A DNA stretch of 64,000 nucleotides, taken from the NCBI GenBank assembly GCA_012932865.1, contig SAXG01000024.1:620001-684000 (forward strand), read 5' to 3'. The DNA comes from Amylostereum areolatum (taxonomy: Eukaryota > Basidiomycota > Agaricomycetes > Russulales > Stereaceae). Positions 1 to 11,974 of the stretch are shown one piece after another. The translations under genes were made by a program, and so were the position numbers. Position 1 is the stretch's first letter. Each line of letters opens with the position of its first letter. The notes under the pieces are model-generated. The model was not told the origin of the DNA and did not search any database. It saw nothing but the letters and a program-made list of their open reading frames with translations.

Positions 1-160
1 ACGAGGGCGTTGGCGTCGAGAGCATTGGCGCTGGGGGGTGATGAGGGTATGCGCGTTGGCGAATGATGAGGGCATACGCGTTGGCGGATGATGAGGGCGT
101 GCGCGTTGGCGTGTGATGAGTGCGTGGCGGTGACGAGGGCGTTGGCATTGGGGATGATGA
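1..160. repeat. Degenerate tandem repeat (minisatellite-like)
   Basis: Imperfect copies of a unit of about 27-30 bp built on gatgagggc..gcgcgttggc follow one another from the left edge to about position 160, drifting into GC-rich sequence up to about 290. The reading frames across it are repetitive and not protein-like. It may continue to the left of the window. Confidence 0.6.
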
Positions 161-560
161 AGCCGTCGGCGCTGGGGGCGACGCGTGTAGAAGGGTGGCG
201 GGTGACGGTGACGCCGAGGTCGACGAATGACGACGGCGACAAGGCCCCAACGACGACAGATGTCGTGGTTGAAGACGAAGAGTAGACACGGCATTGAGCG
301 TCAGCATAACCGGCGAGTCACGTGACTGTTTCGTTCTCGAAATTTACCAAGTCATGAGTCTGCCTCAGAACTGTAACTATTTGCATCTTCAACCAAGCTA
401 CTTACTAAAGTTACAAGTATGAAAGTAAAATACTATATGTCCAAGGACACTTCCAAGCCCCACTTATCTCACCAAGCTAGCCAGTCTTTTTGTTCCCAGT
501 GTAAGGGTGCCTAAGGCTGATCTCCAAGTCCAAGCTGCTGGCTACTGCTGTTGGCAAATG

Positions 561-609
561 TCTGCCGTTCTGCCCATTCTGCCGGCAGAACATTGGCAGA
601 AACGGCAGA
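561..609. repeat. Imperfect inverted repeat of CTGCC motifs beside the hAT remnant
   Basis: The stretch starting TCTGCCGTTCTGCC is followed at once by its near reverse complement ending GGCAGAAACGGCAGA, giving a hairpin with arms of about 24 bp. Related CTGCC-rich sequence recurs at about 1598-1632 on the other side of the hAT fragment. Both may belong to subterminal repeats of the transposon, but I could not define terminal inverted repeats or an 8-bp target duplication. Confidence 0.5.
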
Positions 610-804
610 TACGGGGGGTCCGGGCAGAATATGGCAGAATCCAAATGTAGTATAGGCTAGATTCTACGTCCCTGGCGACAAATTGACATTTTCGGGGACA
701 CATTACGGTCCCAATCTCCAGTCGAAGACTCGAACATCGTCCTGTGTTTTCCATGCCGGAGCCTTGCAATCAACCAGGCCGCGAGCGGGCGCTCCTTCGA
801 ATTT

Positions 805-1557
805 ATGTGCAAGACAGCTCTCGAGATCGCGCGCAAATGGCGATGGACCGAAGGAGAAGCCGTTCTTTTATGGCAGGATCTAAAGGCTTATCACGAAGGC
901 AGGGGTGTATGGTCAGGCGGCTCGAAGGATTGCCTTGAGTGGTGGCGCACACGACCAGTTCGTGCAGATGAGCATCCCCTCAAAAAACTCGGAATCACAC
1001 TTGCATCAATTCAGCCGCATGCTGCTGATGTTGAGCGCATGTTCTCAGGCCTCGACGGCGTCCAGTCGGCGAAGCGATGCAACCTTTCGGTCCCCACATT
1101 CGAAGCACTTGGGAAGTGCCGTTCCCACTATGCGCGTGAGCTCTGGGAGCGCGATAGGCGCACCGGCCGTTCCCTTCACCGTCAGCATGCCCATATGCAC
1201 ACACGCGCGGAGACCGGCATCGATGTAGAACTAGTAGCTGACCTCGAGAAGACTTTTTCGTTCGTCACGCCACTCGTGGCTCCCGACGATCTTGATCTGA
1301 ACGGGTTAGAATCGGTCACAATGGACGAGCTCGATACAGTGTTCGAGAACACAGCACTTCGTGCTCGGGAGGAGCCAGCCCAAGCAGTCAGTGCCAACCA
1401 GGAAGTCCTCGGAGGTCAAGTCTACCGTTTCTCGGAGCTCGATGCCATTGACCGCGGCGAGACTGTCAACAACTTCGATGATGGTCTATCCGGTGGACAT
1501 ATTGGTGGAGATGGTGTTGCTCCCACCTGGAATATAGATGCCATTCTGTCTAAGTAG
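805..1557 (+). pseudogene. hAT-family transposase, C-terminal remnant
   Basis: A 250-codon open frame carries the hAT C-terminal dimerisation region. A WWR motif is followed by LKKLGITLASIQPHAADVER, then MFSGLDGVQSAKR and a conserved helix. In this family the region mediates transposase oligomerisation and contributes to the RNase H-like catalytic fold. The BED zinc finger and the two catalytic Asp blocks that should lie upstream are not visible, so this is about the last third of a transposase of usually more than 600 residues. It is read as a dead fragment: no start-proximal part, no clear terminal repeats. The tail after about residue 140 is acidic and unrecognised. Confidence 0.75.
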
Positions 1558-2068
1558 TGCTAGTACAATGTAATTCATTTGCCGTGTTTTGCCATTTGGC
1601 AATTGCCGTTCTGCCACTCTGCCAGGCAGATTGGGACCAAAATCGTTTTGCCATGTACAGTACTGCTGGCCCAAGTTCCAAGCACTTCTCAAGTACTTGC
1701 AGTTTTCCTGATGTAAGCCAGTACATAATTACTATACTTAGGTAATTAGGCAAGCGCTAGGGGAGCCTAGCGTGATGCTATAGGTGCTTGTGAACGGTTG
1801 GCTGGTGCCCTTAAGTGCGGACCAGTTTAGGTGTCCCAATCCAGAGGGAGGTAGTCAATCCACCCTGGAGCACCTGTTACAACTGCGCATCACATACTAT
1901 AACCGTTCATACAAGTACTATAGGTGCGCATGGACATTGAGGCAGAGCAGGAACCTTTGGGTTTCTGGTTTAGAGTACAGACACAGGGGAGGGTTGCTGC
2001 CTCTTTGCGACTTTGGGGATCTGGGTCTGACCGCTCCTCAACCCAGATTATCGCCACCAAGACTTATC
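1558..2068. other. Spacer between hAT remnant and copia gag
   Basis: No gene is supported here. The first 100 bp hold CTGCC-type repeats. The rest should contain the copia 5' LTR and primer-binding site, but no copy of the 3' LTR start (TGTTGAAGATAG) or end is seen. The frame of gag is open upstream to 1784, without family features. Confidence 0.5.
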
Positions 2069-5000
2069 ATGTCTTCAAACTCGCTCCCTTCCAGCTTCGT
2101 CAAACTCGATGCAACGAACTGGAAATCCTGGTCGCGCAACATGCAGGACCTGCTGCAAAGCAGGAAACTGTGGCGCGTTGTCAATGGCCAGAAGCCTCGT
2201 CCCTCGACGAGCACAGAGATCACTGGCTTCGAGAAGAAGAAGAAGGATGCGGAAGCCAAGGGTGAACTTACCATCCAAATTACATCGGCGCCCAAGTTAG
2301 AACTCTCCACTCTCTCTGGCAAAGACTACAATGAAGTCAGAGGAGACTGGGAAGACGATGATGATGCAGCCTTCGGTCTTCTCAAACTCGCTTGTGTCAC
2401 TGCTGTGCGCAGCAAGATAGAGTACTGCACATCGTCCTATGGTGCCTAGGAGGTCCTGGAGGGGATCTACTCCAGACCTGGCATCATGACCGCATTCACC
2501 AGCTTCGATCTCTACCAACAACATCGCCTCTCCGAGTCGGAGCCCCTTCGTCCTCAAATCGACAAGATGACGGAGGAGTACAATATCCTAGGCGATAATG
2601 GTCTCGGACTATCCGACATGTTCCACGCCTTCGTCGTCCTCAAGGCTCTCCCTGACTCCTTCCAGGAGTTAGTTCCTGTCATCCTCAACTCCTTCCCTGA
2701 CATCACCAAGGCGAATTCTGAAGACATCTTCATTCACATCATCGAGGAGGAGTCTCGTCGCAAGGGTAAAGTCGCTACCCTCGCGTTCTCCAAGGCAGGA
2801 GGAAAAGGAAAGGGAGGAGGATTCTCATCGTCGTCATCTGCGCAGAAGAAAAACAACAAGGACCTCAAATGTTACTACTGCGACAAGCCTGGCCACAAAA
2901 GGGCTGAATGTCGCAAGCGCAAGAAGGATGAGGAAGAGGCGAAGAAGAAAGGTGGAGGGGGCGGCGGCGGGGGACCTACTGTAAATAGCTTGCAAGCGTC
3001 TTCGTCTTCGGACACCAATGGCATGAAGGTTTCCTGGTATATCGCCCCTGGGCACACCCGTTGGATGTTGGATTCTGGCTGTTCACAACATGTAACCCCG
3101 CACCGAGGCGATTTCAAGTCGTACACACCGTTAAAGGACTCACGTCCAATAACACTCGGAAATGGCGGCCAGATGACCTATATAGGCGTTGGCACGGTGC
3201 GCACGGTCTCTATTGTTGAAGGGAAATGAATGGAGGTTACCCTGAACAAGGTCCTCCATGCCCCTCTCGCTATGCACCGGTTCATTTCGGTTGGCATGCT
3301 TGAGGAACGGGGTTTCACCATCGAACTCCGTGGGTCTGGCAGACGCACCATTTCAAAGGGAGACAATACTGTGGGGCACGTCACAAAGCAGGAGAATGTA
3401 TACTGGATCACGTTACACCCTGCGCCCACAGTAATGGTCAACTCGGTGAAAGCGGAAAAGGTCAAAATGACTACGGCGGACATTATGCACCAACATTTTG
3501 GACACATCTCTCATGGTACACTCACAAAGTTAACACCAGATGTTGTCAAAGGAGTGCACGTTGACCCAGCATCTCGTCCCTCTGATTACTGCCATGGTTG
3601 TCAGATGGGAAAGTCAACACGTCAAACATTCCCGGTTTCAGAGAAACGCGCTACGCGGGTGTTGGGAAAGATTCATTCTGACCTAGCAGGACCCATGCGT
3701 ATAAAATTGATCCAAGGAAATACCTATATGGCTATGTTCCTCGACAATAGTTCGTCTTTTGGTGCTATCTACTATCTGAAGGCAAAAAGTGAGTTCGTGA
3801 AAGTGTTCGAGCACTTCAGAGTGTGGGCCGAAAATCAGATGGGCGAAAAGATAGGAATCTTCCACTCCGATCATGGAGGGGAGTTCACTAGTCGGGAACT
3901 CGAGGATCGGTTCAAAGAACTGGGAATAGAACATCACATGTCTGTGCCGTACACGCCACAACTGAATGGACGAGCGGAACGATTCAATCGTACAATCCTT
4001 GAAAAGGCGATGGCTATGCTTCACCACGCTGGCCTTAGCTTAGGATTCTGGCAGTATGCAGTCGAAGCTGCTGTCCACATCTACAATTGTACACCGACTC
4101 GGATCCAACAGTGGCACACTCCACTTGAGCGCTGGACAAAGGGAAAGGATATTCCCAATGTCACGTACCTTAGGGTATTTGGTTGCGCTGCTAAGGCATT
4201 CATAGTCAAGGACAAACGTCACAAGCTACAAGGAAAGACATTCCCTGCGACGTTCATTGGCTATGAACCCGGTGCCAGTGGGTATCGGTTGTGGGTAAAG
4301 GAAAAGAGAACCATGGTCATTGCTGCCTACGGCGAGGTAGACTTTGACGAAACCTCTTTCCCGGCGAAACCAAGTTTGCCAGCTCCGGTTCAGCCGCCAC
4401 CTGTTGTGCGTCTGGAAGATTTAGTTCCAGATGTCGAAATTCCTGAGAAGCATCGTCACGCTCGACCATCGGCACCTACTCAAGCTGATCCTGGTCCTGC
4501 AGCAGACAAAGAAAAGAAAGACGGCGGTGAGGAAGAAGTTGAAGCCCCACCGTCCGAGCATGAAGAGAAAGAGGTCAAGGAGACGGAATCTGTCATCTCT
4601 GACCTCACTACCCTTTCTCCATCCCCTTCACCACCACAAACTCCACCGCGTACTCCTGCAGTGGGAGTTACACCGCTCCCACAAACTCCTCAAACTAGTC
4701 GGTACCACGACGCTCTGGCAAACCCCCCACATGCAGACTACTCCCCACCTTCGCATGAGCCTGTCACGCCTAAACAAAGGCCGCGACGGAATCGTGCAGG
4801 TTTAAACCTGCGCTACAATAATCCAGACAATGCGCATGGTGCAGGGAGGTCTAGCCAGGTCGATGTGACTATGGGAAGACGAGGAGGTCGTTGTCATGTA
4901 ATGGGAGGAATGCTTTCGCTTTCGGCTTTGCTAGATACAGCAGCATCGCCTGACCCACAGTCTTTTGGGGAAGCAATGGCATCGCGCGAAGCGGCGCAGT

Positions 5001-6502
5001 GGAGGGAAGCATGTCAATATGAGAAAAACGCGCTAGACAAAATGGGAACTTGGAGATTGGTGGACAGACCCAAGGATGCGAACATTATCACTTGCAAATG
5101 GGTCTTCAAGCGTAAATCAGACACGCTATTTTGTGCTCGCATGGTCGCTAGAGGCTTCAAACAGGAGTACGGCAAGGATTACACGGAAACCTTCAGCCCC
5201 GTTGCCCGGTTCGAAACAATTTGTTTCTGCCTTGCGTTGGCCGCGCAAGAAGATTGGGAAATACATGGCATGGACGTCAAGTCAGCGTTCCTGCATGGGC
5301 AACTGGAGGAAGAAATCTACATGGAGCAACTGGAAGGTTTCGTAGATCCTGCACATCCGGAGAAAGTCGTCTTACTACTGAAGGCCATCTATGGTCTTAA
5401 ACAAGCTGCTAGGCAGTGGAACACAGTAATTGACGCACTCCTAAAGGAGTTGGGCTTCGTCCGTACTTATTCGGACACGGGATTATACGTCTATCGTCGA
5501 CAGGAGGGGAACACAGTCATCATTTTGATACTGTATGTCGACGACATGGCGTTAATGGGGAACTCACTTAGCGAAATCAAGCGCATCAAAAGTGCCATCA
5601 CTAGTTGGTTTGAGATGACGGACCTGGGGGAATTGTCTTCTTTCCTTGGGATTTGAATCATTCGCGACAGAAAGCAGAAGACAATCGAGATAGATCAAAA
5701 GCGGAATATAGCAGAAATGCTTGCCCGTTTCGAGATGTCTGAAGCGAACCCCACTCGCACTCCCCTGCCATCCGGTATTGTCCTTGAAAAGGCAACCGAA
5801 GACGCAGACCCGCACACTAGGACGTACTACCAGTCTCTCATTGGCAGTCTCATGTACATCGCCATTGGTTCTCGTCCGGACATTGCGTATGCGGTCACAC
5901 GGCTGGCACAGTTCAGCTCGAACCCCACTTTGGCCCATCTGAAAGCGGCGAAATATGTTCTGCGGTACATTGTTGGTACACAGGACTATCGCATTCGCTA
6001 CAATGGCAAAGTGAAGGACAAGTTATTTGGTTTCTCTGATGCGGATTGGGCGGAGAATAGGGATAATCGTCACTCGACATCTGCATACGTCTTCATCTAC
6101 TCCGGCGGCGCTATCGCCTGGATGTCAAAGAAACAGAAGTCGATATCCCATTCTACCCATGAAGCGGAGTACGTCGCAATGGCAGAAGTGGCAAAACAGA
6201 TAGCTTGGTACAGGAACCTCTATCAAGAGATCGGCTACCCGAGTCAAGTGCCTTTTACCTTGTATGGTGACAACCGGGGCGCACTTATTAGTGCACAAAA
6301 CCCTGTCACTGGTAAAAGTCTAAAGCACATTGATATTTGATGGCATTACATTCGGGAATGCGTCGATGATGGATTGGTTTCCTTGGTTCATGCCCCTTCA
6401 GCGGATATAGTGGCAGATGCTCTGACCAAGCCTGTCCCTTATGACACACACATCCGTTTGAGTGGGAGGATGGGTTTAGTGGAAGCGAAGGAGAGTCGCT
6501 AG
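2069..6502 (+). pseudogene. copia gag-pol polyprotein, broken by four in-frame stops
   Basis: Gag begins MSSNSLPSSFVKLDATNW. A CCHC zinc knuckle (CYYCDKPGHKRAEC) lies near 2870-2910, followed by the aspartic protease motif LDSGCSQH (about 3067). Integrase follows with a pre-integrase Cys/His region, HSDLAGP, FHSDHGGEF and LNGRAERFNR as DD-E blocks. Reverse transcriptase has ARMVARGFKQEYGKDY, MDVKSAFLHG and YVDDM (about 5537), and RNase H has SDADWAENRD and HEAEYVA. The frame is constant, but stops lie at 2447 (TAG), 3227, 5654 and 6338 (TGA). At 5654 and 6338 the family usually has Arg, and ATTCGA would give ATTTGA. Gag-pol of this kind is normally one ORF of about 1,400-1,500 codons, so the copy is inactive. 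Confidence 0.85.
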
Positions 6503-6528
6503 CTTTCGATCATCCCATTAAGTGGGAG

Positions 6529-7000
6529 TGTTGAAGATAGTAATGCGGACGATCTCTAGCTTCAACTACATTATGTAATATGTGACGGAAAGGAACGGAA
6601 GGTTCTGGGAAGAACCGGAACAATATGGAATCGGCTGTGCGAGGCTGTGCGGAGCATGTGATTCTTACTGTACGCTTTCACATGAAAGCTGTAGTGAATG
6701 ACTGAGCGCACTCTTGGCGCTGATTAATTATGCTACACTATGGCACCACTTTCTTATGGCTTTTATGATTGGCTCTTATGGCACAGCGGTTTGGGTATAT
6801 AAGGCTCTCGTATTTCGTCCTGCCTCCTCACTCAAAGTATCCCTTCGACTGAGGTGAGCAAACCTTTATACCTTCCACTTATTTTTCTCTTACTTACATA
6901 CCTTACTATAGCGTCTCACTGACTTGGATAAGGTATAATACATTACTCGAAGTATCCCTTCGACTGAGCGTCTCACTGACTTGGATAAGTCTGTTCAACA
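6529..7000 (+). repeat. copia 3' LTR (472 bp)
   Basis: It begins TGTTGAA and ends TTCAACA, a 7-bp inverted terminal pair, directly after the purine tract. A TATA box (TATATAAGG) lies near 6797. Inside, an 18-bp block (6836-6853, again 6951-6968) and a 22-bp block (6911-6932, again 6968-6989) are duplicated, so the R/U5 part contains a partial tandem duplication. Confidence 0.8.
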
Positions 7001-9175
7001 ATATGTACCGTGTGTCTCGTTCCGTGCACAATGGGCGACGCGACGCCGAAATCATCCCTATCGAAGACATCCAACGGAGTGTCCAGCTCTTCCCGTGTTT
7101 CGGTGCGACTGCTCCCTGTCATTGGACAAGCTATAATGTCCTTGAGGAGTGTACGAAATTCCGTGTCAGCTCATTCCTCGATCACCATACATACAGGACC
7201 GTATTTTAGCCCGAGAGTCCGTACAATGACAATGTGTGTAACCTCTAAAAACCTTGGACTTGACTTAGACACCTTTTGACGTACTAGACCGCCTTAGAGG
7301 GCACCATCTAAACGGCATGCTAATTAGAGGACCTTGGCGCGGCATTTGCGGCATCAGCAAATCTGCCCGGGCCTGACGCATCTGGGAGGGTCCTGGCGGA
7401 CCTGACGCGGTCGGAAGGCCTGATCATTTTTTGATCTTATCCCGTAAGATTGGTCCAGGCTCGTCAGCAGTGCTCGAAATCACCAGTCCGTCTCCAGACC
7501 ATCAGGACACAAAACATTTTCATTTGAAGCTCTTTGAAGGTACTACAGCAATACAAACTAGGTAATGCTAATCACTAAGTAGATGCGGCTGATATACCTC
7601 CATTACATATGGTATTCCCTCTTCCAAATCATTATCGGCAACAATCATACTCGATAGCTTAAGTTTCGAGTCAGCTTCGCGAGGCTGTTAAACGGGCGAC
7701 ACATGTTGAAAATTGAAGGCGACGCGCGCTGACGCGCGTCGTCCGTTGTTCAAGTTCATCATCAACCAATGAAAACAACCATGGGAAGTCCCGGCTGAGT
7801 TTGAACTTTGTTACTGTAACTAATAGACGCAGTTTTCACTGTGACTCTTCCGCTCGATGCTTGCATCCGATGTTCGATGCTCGTGCCCGACGTCCGTCCT
7901 CAACATTCAACGTTCAACGCTCGTGCCCGACGCTCAATACTCCATACTCGCAAGCGCTCACCGTCGGACCCCGAGCTATGCTTGTAGAGTCGTAAATTAC
8001 TTGGTGTGTCTCTGCTCTTGCTTGCTACCATGCTACCCTAACATTCTCGCCTTGGACGCTCAGCAGCTGGTGTCATTCATTCACGGTACGTCATCCTGCT
8101 AGTTGCTATGTATGTTTGCATTCTGCTCTTGCTAATGCACTTGTGCAGGTGCATTCTACTATCACTCTCACTGTGTCGGGTCGACGCTTCCCCATCGCTC
8201 AACTTCGCCTCTGCTTAACAAGCAATCAGTGCATCCTCGTGTTGTTCTATCTCCCAGTCCGTTTTTTTGTTTCCTTTCTCATGTGCGTACACTGTGGTCT
8301 GACTTGCTTCAGAATGGCCATTTGTGTGTGCAGCAGTGGTGCGAGCCTGGTGTGAGTTGGGATGAGGGGCTGACAACAACAATGGCGAGAGTATCGTGTG
8401 AAGGAGAGGGAGTCGGGTCGGGCGTTCGTACACTGTACTGCATGTGGCTACCTGAATATATAACACATTTGTTGCAATTGCGGGTTGACCTGAGTCGTAT
8501 GAACAGCCTGAGGACCAGCCTGAGGATGACCTGGGAACCCGTCTGGCTTGAGCCTGGAGTCAGACGGGAGCCTTGTCTGCCACAGAAAATGTTGGGCCCA
8601 GGCCACCCGCTGATGGTCTGACAGCCTCGTCGCCAGGCCGCTCAGACCAAATGCAGTTTTGCTGATGGGGAGAGGCTTTCCCTGATGGCAGATGGCCGTC
8701 CGTAGGAGACCTCGAACTTAGCCTTGGTTGGAACATGTTCGACAATACCTTCTTTTAACAGTCTGAACCTCTTTATTTTTGGCGGACTTTCCCCACAGTA
8801 TGGCTTTGTGTCACGGACCATCCGTTTTTTTACTATCCTCAAGTTAATGTACACGACCAATGTTCGCGGCGGCCTGATGTTTGTTAGCTCTCCAAGTTCT
8901 TCGCCGTTCTCCTCCATGAATCATCCAAACTGCCCTTCTTCATGTCATCAAGTTTTGGAGAGACGAGTTTCTGCTTGTTAGATGATTTACGTGGTGCACG
9001 AGCTAACAGGAAGAGGACAGGCTGTCGTGGTCACGGTGTGAAGAAAGGTGAAGTTGAAGTGAAGCGCCCGCCACCCGCGCGATGCGTGCAACCGGCGCTT
9101 GACTTTTGGACCTGACGGCGATGTCGACGACCTCGCAGCGCTCTTCGGGCGTCTGCAGGGCGTTTACAATCCAAT
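7001..9175. other. 2.2 kb without a supportable gene
   Basis: ORFs here are short, overlap on both strands and show no family motif. A small hairpin (GACGCGCG / CGCGCGTC) lies near 7720-7739. Short repeated words such as gctcgtgcccgac (about 7880-7930) and cctgag (about 8490-8560) recur. It may be decayed transposon sequence. Confidence 0.4.
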
Positions 9176-10140
9176 ATGGCCACCACATCATTTTCAATTG
9201 TCGAGGGCGTTGCACCTTTTACATACAAGGGCGAAACATTTCAAACCTACTACAAGCTATTCGGCGACCTCTCCTCCCGCACCCGCACCCCGCTCGTCGT
9301 TCTCCATGGCGGCCCCGGCATGTTACACGACTACCTTCTCCCCATTTCCGATCTCGCGACCAAGGAATCGAATGCCCTTCCTGTCATATTCTACGACCAA
9401 CTTGGAAACGGATGATCCACCCACCTTAAAGATAAACCGCCAACCTTCTGGACAATCGATCTCTTCATCGACGAGCTCGTCAACCTGCTCTCACATCTCA
9501 ATGTCGGGGATTCGTTCGATATTCTGGGACACTCGTGGGGAGGGATTCTTGCCACCAAATTCGAGGTCCGAAGACAGCCTGCAGGGCTAAGGCGTCTGGT
9601 GCTATCCAATTCGTTGGCATCGGTCGCGCTCAGGCAGCAGTCGACGGCGCAACTGTTGGTCAAGTTTCCGAAGGAGGTGCAGGAGGGTATGATGGCGGGA
9701 ATGACGGATCAGGCGGCATTCTACTCCGCGTTTGCGGCATTCCTTGACGCCCACGGGTGTACGGTGAAGCCCACGCCTCAAGAAGTCGTCCACACTATGG
9801 AGCAGACCTTAGGCGAGGCTGGGGACCCTACCGTTGCTAGCGCACCGTACGTTCTCTCTCTTGTTTGCTGCGTACTCTCTACTGACGAGATTGGGTCATC
9901 TCAGCGTCGTGAAAGACTGGACTATCATCGATTGACTTCATGCCGTGCGCGTCCCCACGCTTGTTATCAACGGACGGCTCGACTACGAGCAGGACTTCGT
10001 CGTAGCGCCCTTGTTCGAGAATATCCCAAAGGCAAAATGGGTCACATTCGAGAAATCGAGTCATATGCCGTTTTGGGAGGAGAGGGATCGCATCAGCGAA
10101 AAAACATTTGGCTTCCATACATTTACAAGGCTTTACAAAG
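9176..10140 (+). pseudogene. Proline iminopeptidase-like alpha/beta hydrolase (S33), two premature stops
   Basis: The start MATTSFSIVEGVAPF leads into the oxyanion motif HGGPG. The nucleophile elbow GHSWGG (near 9531) follows, then NGRLDYE (catalytic Asp region) and SSHMPFWEE (catalytic His region). Members cleave N-terminal proline or related amides and esters. One GT-AG intron at 9847-9904 joins the frames. TGA codons at 9413-9415 (after YDQLGNG) and 9933-9935 (after VKDWTIID) break an otherwise well-kept frame, and at both a CGA (Arg) codon would restore it. The C-terminus after about 10100 is diverged. All three catalytic residues are still encoded, so inactivation looks recent. Sequencing error is the alternative, but two identical-type changes argue against it. 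Confidence 0.75.
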
Positions 10141-11974
10141 GCCATAATACTCACCGTACGGTGAACTTTTCACCCAGGTTTAGAGGACCAAGTTTCAGTT
10201 TTGCAATGCCGTCACAAGCTTTGACAATGACACAGAAGTGCCACAAAACGGTGAGCTAAACCTAAACTTTAGGTTGATTCTCCGGTTTTCTTTCCCCTTA
10301 TGGGAATATAGCCCTCTCGATTACTTGCGATATTTTAATATTATTTAATCGATTTGTTTTTGAATAATGAATGATCTTGTCTAATTTCAAACAGCTAAGT
10401 TAAGGACATAACTATAAGGACAGTACAAGTGTATTATAATCAAGTCTACACTCCGAAGTACTGTAGACGGAGAATGTCAGCTACGATGTAAGGGTATCAA
10501 GGAGCAAAGGGGACGTACCGTGCGCTCGCCCAATGTCTGATAATAGGGCCTCTGAGATGCCATGGATGTCAGTTCGCGGTCAAACTCGAAAGAAAAGTAC
10601 ACGCACCTTGAACTTCTCGAAGTCGCGTCTTCGGTTGTTGGAGAGGCTGGCTGAGGGCGAGGGCGACTTTTAAGCACCACGCTGCAGGGGTAGTCCGGGG
10701 TCCTGAAGCGCAGCCATGCGGGATCGCGTTTTGACGGTAGAGCTCGGAGAGAGGCTCAGAGAGTGAGCTTGAGCTTGTTTTAAGCTCTTGAACGCTCGGA
10801 ATTCCTCGGTCCGCCGTCCGAGCGATCAAAGCGTCGGTGTCGTCGTCCTTTCGTGAACTTGCAATCCCTGCCAAAATGCTCGCAAGCCTCTCGGAGTTAT
10901 ATGAAAACCTTCAGCGGGACGGACCTGTTTTGGATCTGGAGAAAGCCTTGGCAAGGCGAATCCAAGAGAGTGGAAGGCTGGTATGCGTCGGTGGATACCC
11001 TTACAATGGATTACATAATCGACTAAGCCTTGTAAACGACACGCGGAAAAAACTGAGGAACGCTTTTTCGCTGATGCGGTATATGTGGCTTATCGAGGGG
11101 TATCTGCGGTGGGATCTCTGAAATAGTGAATATGTCCAAACACGCTGACCTGTCCTTTGCGTTCTTCTTCCTGGTATATATAACGCATGTCGTGTTCTGG
11201 GCAAGGCGGAGCGTGAACCCATCCAGTGGCCGCGCGCTAGTATGCCCGTCACAGTACTGAAGCAACTAGTTTCCAGCAGGAACATACCATCCGAGCTCGT
11301 GTCTTCGATCGCCAATCCCAGCGCCCCGCTTCCGTTTAATTTCCGAGTCAGACTCGCGTCACTGTGGGAGTCTGAGCCCCACGCCCGGCACCGGTTGCTC
11401 GTTTTGTGGTTTGTTCTCAATCTCCATTTAGTCTCTAGGACTGATTCTGCTCTTGTAGGACGGCTCTTAAACGTTCCTTCCCTTTCTGCTCATGGGCGCG
11501 CGGTATTAACCATGTAGTTTCCAGATTTAGAAGGCAATATTCAAAGAAACCCCAAACCGCGATATCTTGTGAGCCAGACTGCCTGCGATTACATTTGAAG
11601 ATCGTGTCAGTGCCTCTTGGTACCCGTTGTAATCAGAGACCGTCGAAACGTGAGCTGGATCGGGACTTTATCTGTGGGCAGTCATCCAATTGCTCCAATT
11701 ACAGCTGCGTAATCATATTCTTTTCCGCATTCTAGGTCCTTGAATACTGTGCGTGCACCTGATACTTTACGAATAGCCTTAGAGGTCTGCGATATCTAGC
11801 ATCGGACGGTGCGCCAGCGGGCGTGCAAAGCTCGTGGCACGAAGGCGCTACCTATAAGTTCAAACCCCACTGGCACTCCTTTGATTCCCCAACCCACTCG
11901 CCAAAGGTTTCCCTGATTCTTCGTTGACTCGCCCCCATCTTTATAATCGTTTGCCCCCAATATCCCCCCCGAAG
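10141..11974. other. 1.8 kb with no recognised gene; weak plus-strand coding candidates
   Basis: About 10250-10450 is AT-rich. A plus-strand ORF from ATG 10876 to 11121 (begins MLASLSELYENLQRDG) and another at 11242-11517 could be exons of an unknown gene, but no splice pair or family supports this. An antisense ORF (10569-10874) overlaps the first one. Nothing here is called as a gene. Confidence 0.3.

Larger units (their letters stand above)
2069..7000 (+). mobile_element. Ty1/copia LTR retrotransposon, degenerate, 5' LTR not recognised
   Basis: Order of domains gag - protease - integrase - reverse transcriptase - RNase H defines a copia element. Coding sequence stays in one frame from the ATG at 2069 to the stop at 6500-6502, interrupted by four stops. 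A purine tract (AAGTGGGAG) precedes the 3' LTR at 6529-7000. A matching 5' LTR is absent upstream, so the 5' end was lost, replaced, or is too diverged to see by eye. No target duplication can be stated. Confidence 0.85.

Noticed and set aside
1..290. CRISPR-like repeat array
   Set aside because: Units are degenerate and contiguous without unique spacers, in a eukaryotic context; a minisatellite explains it.
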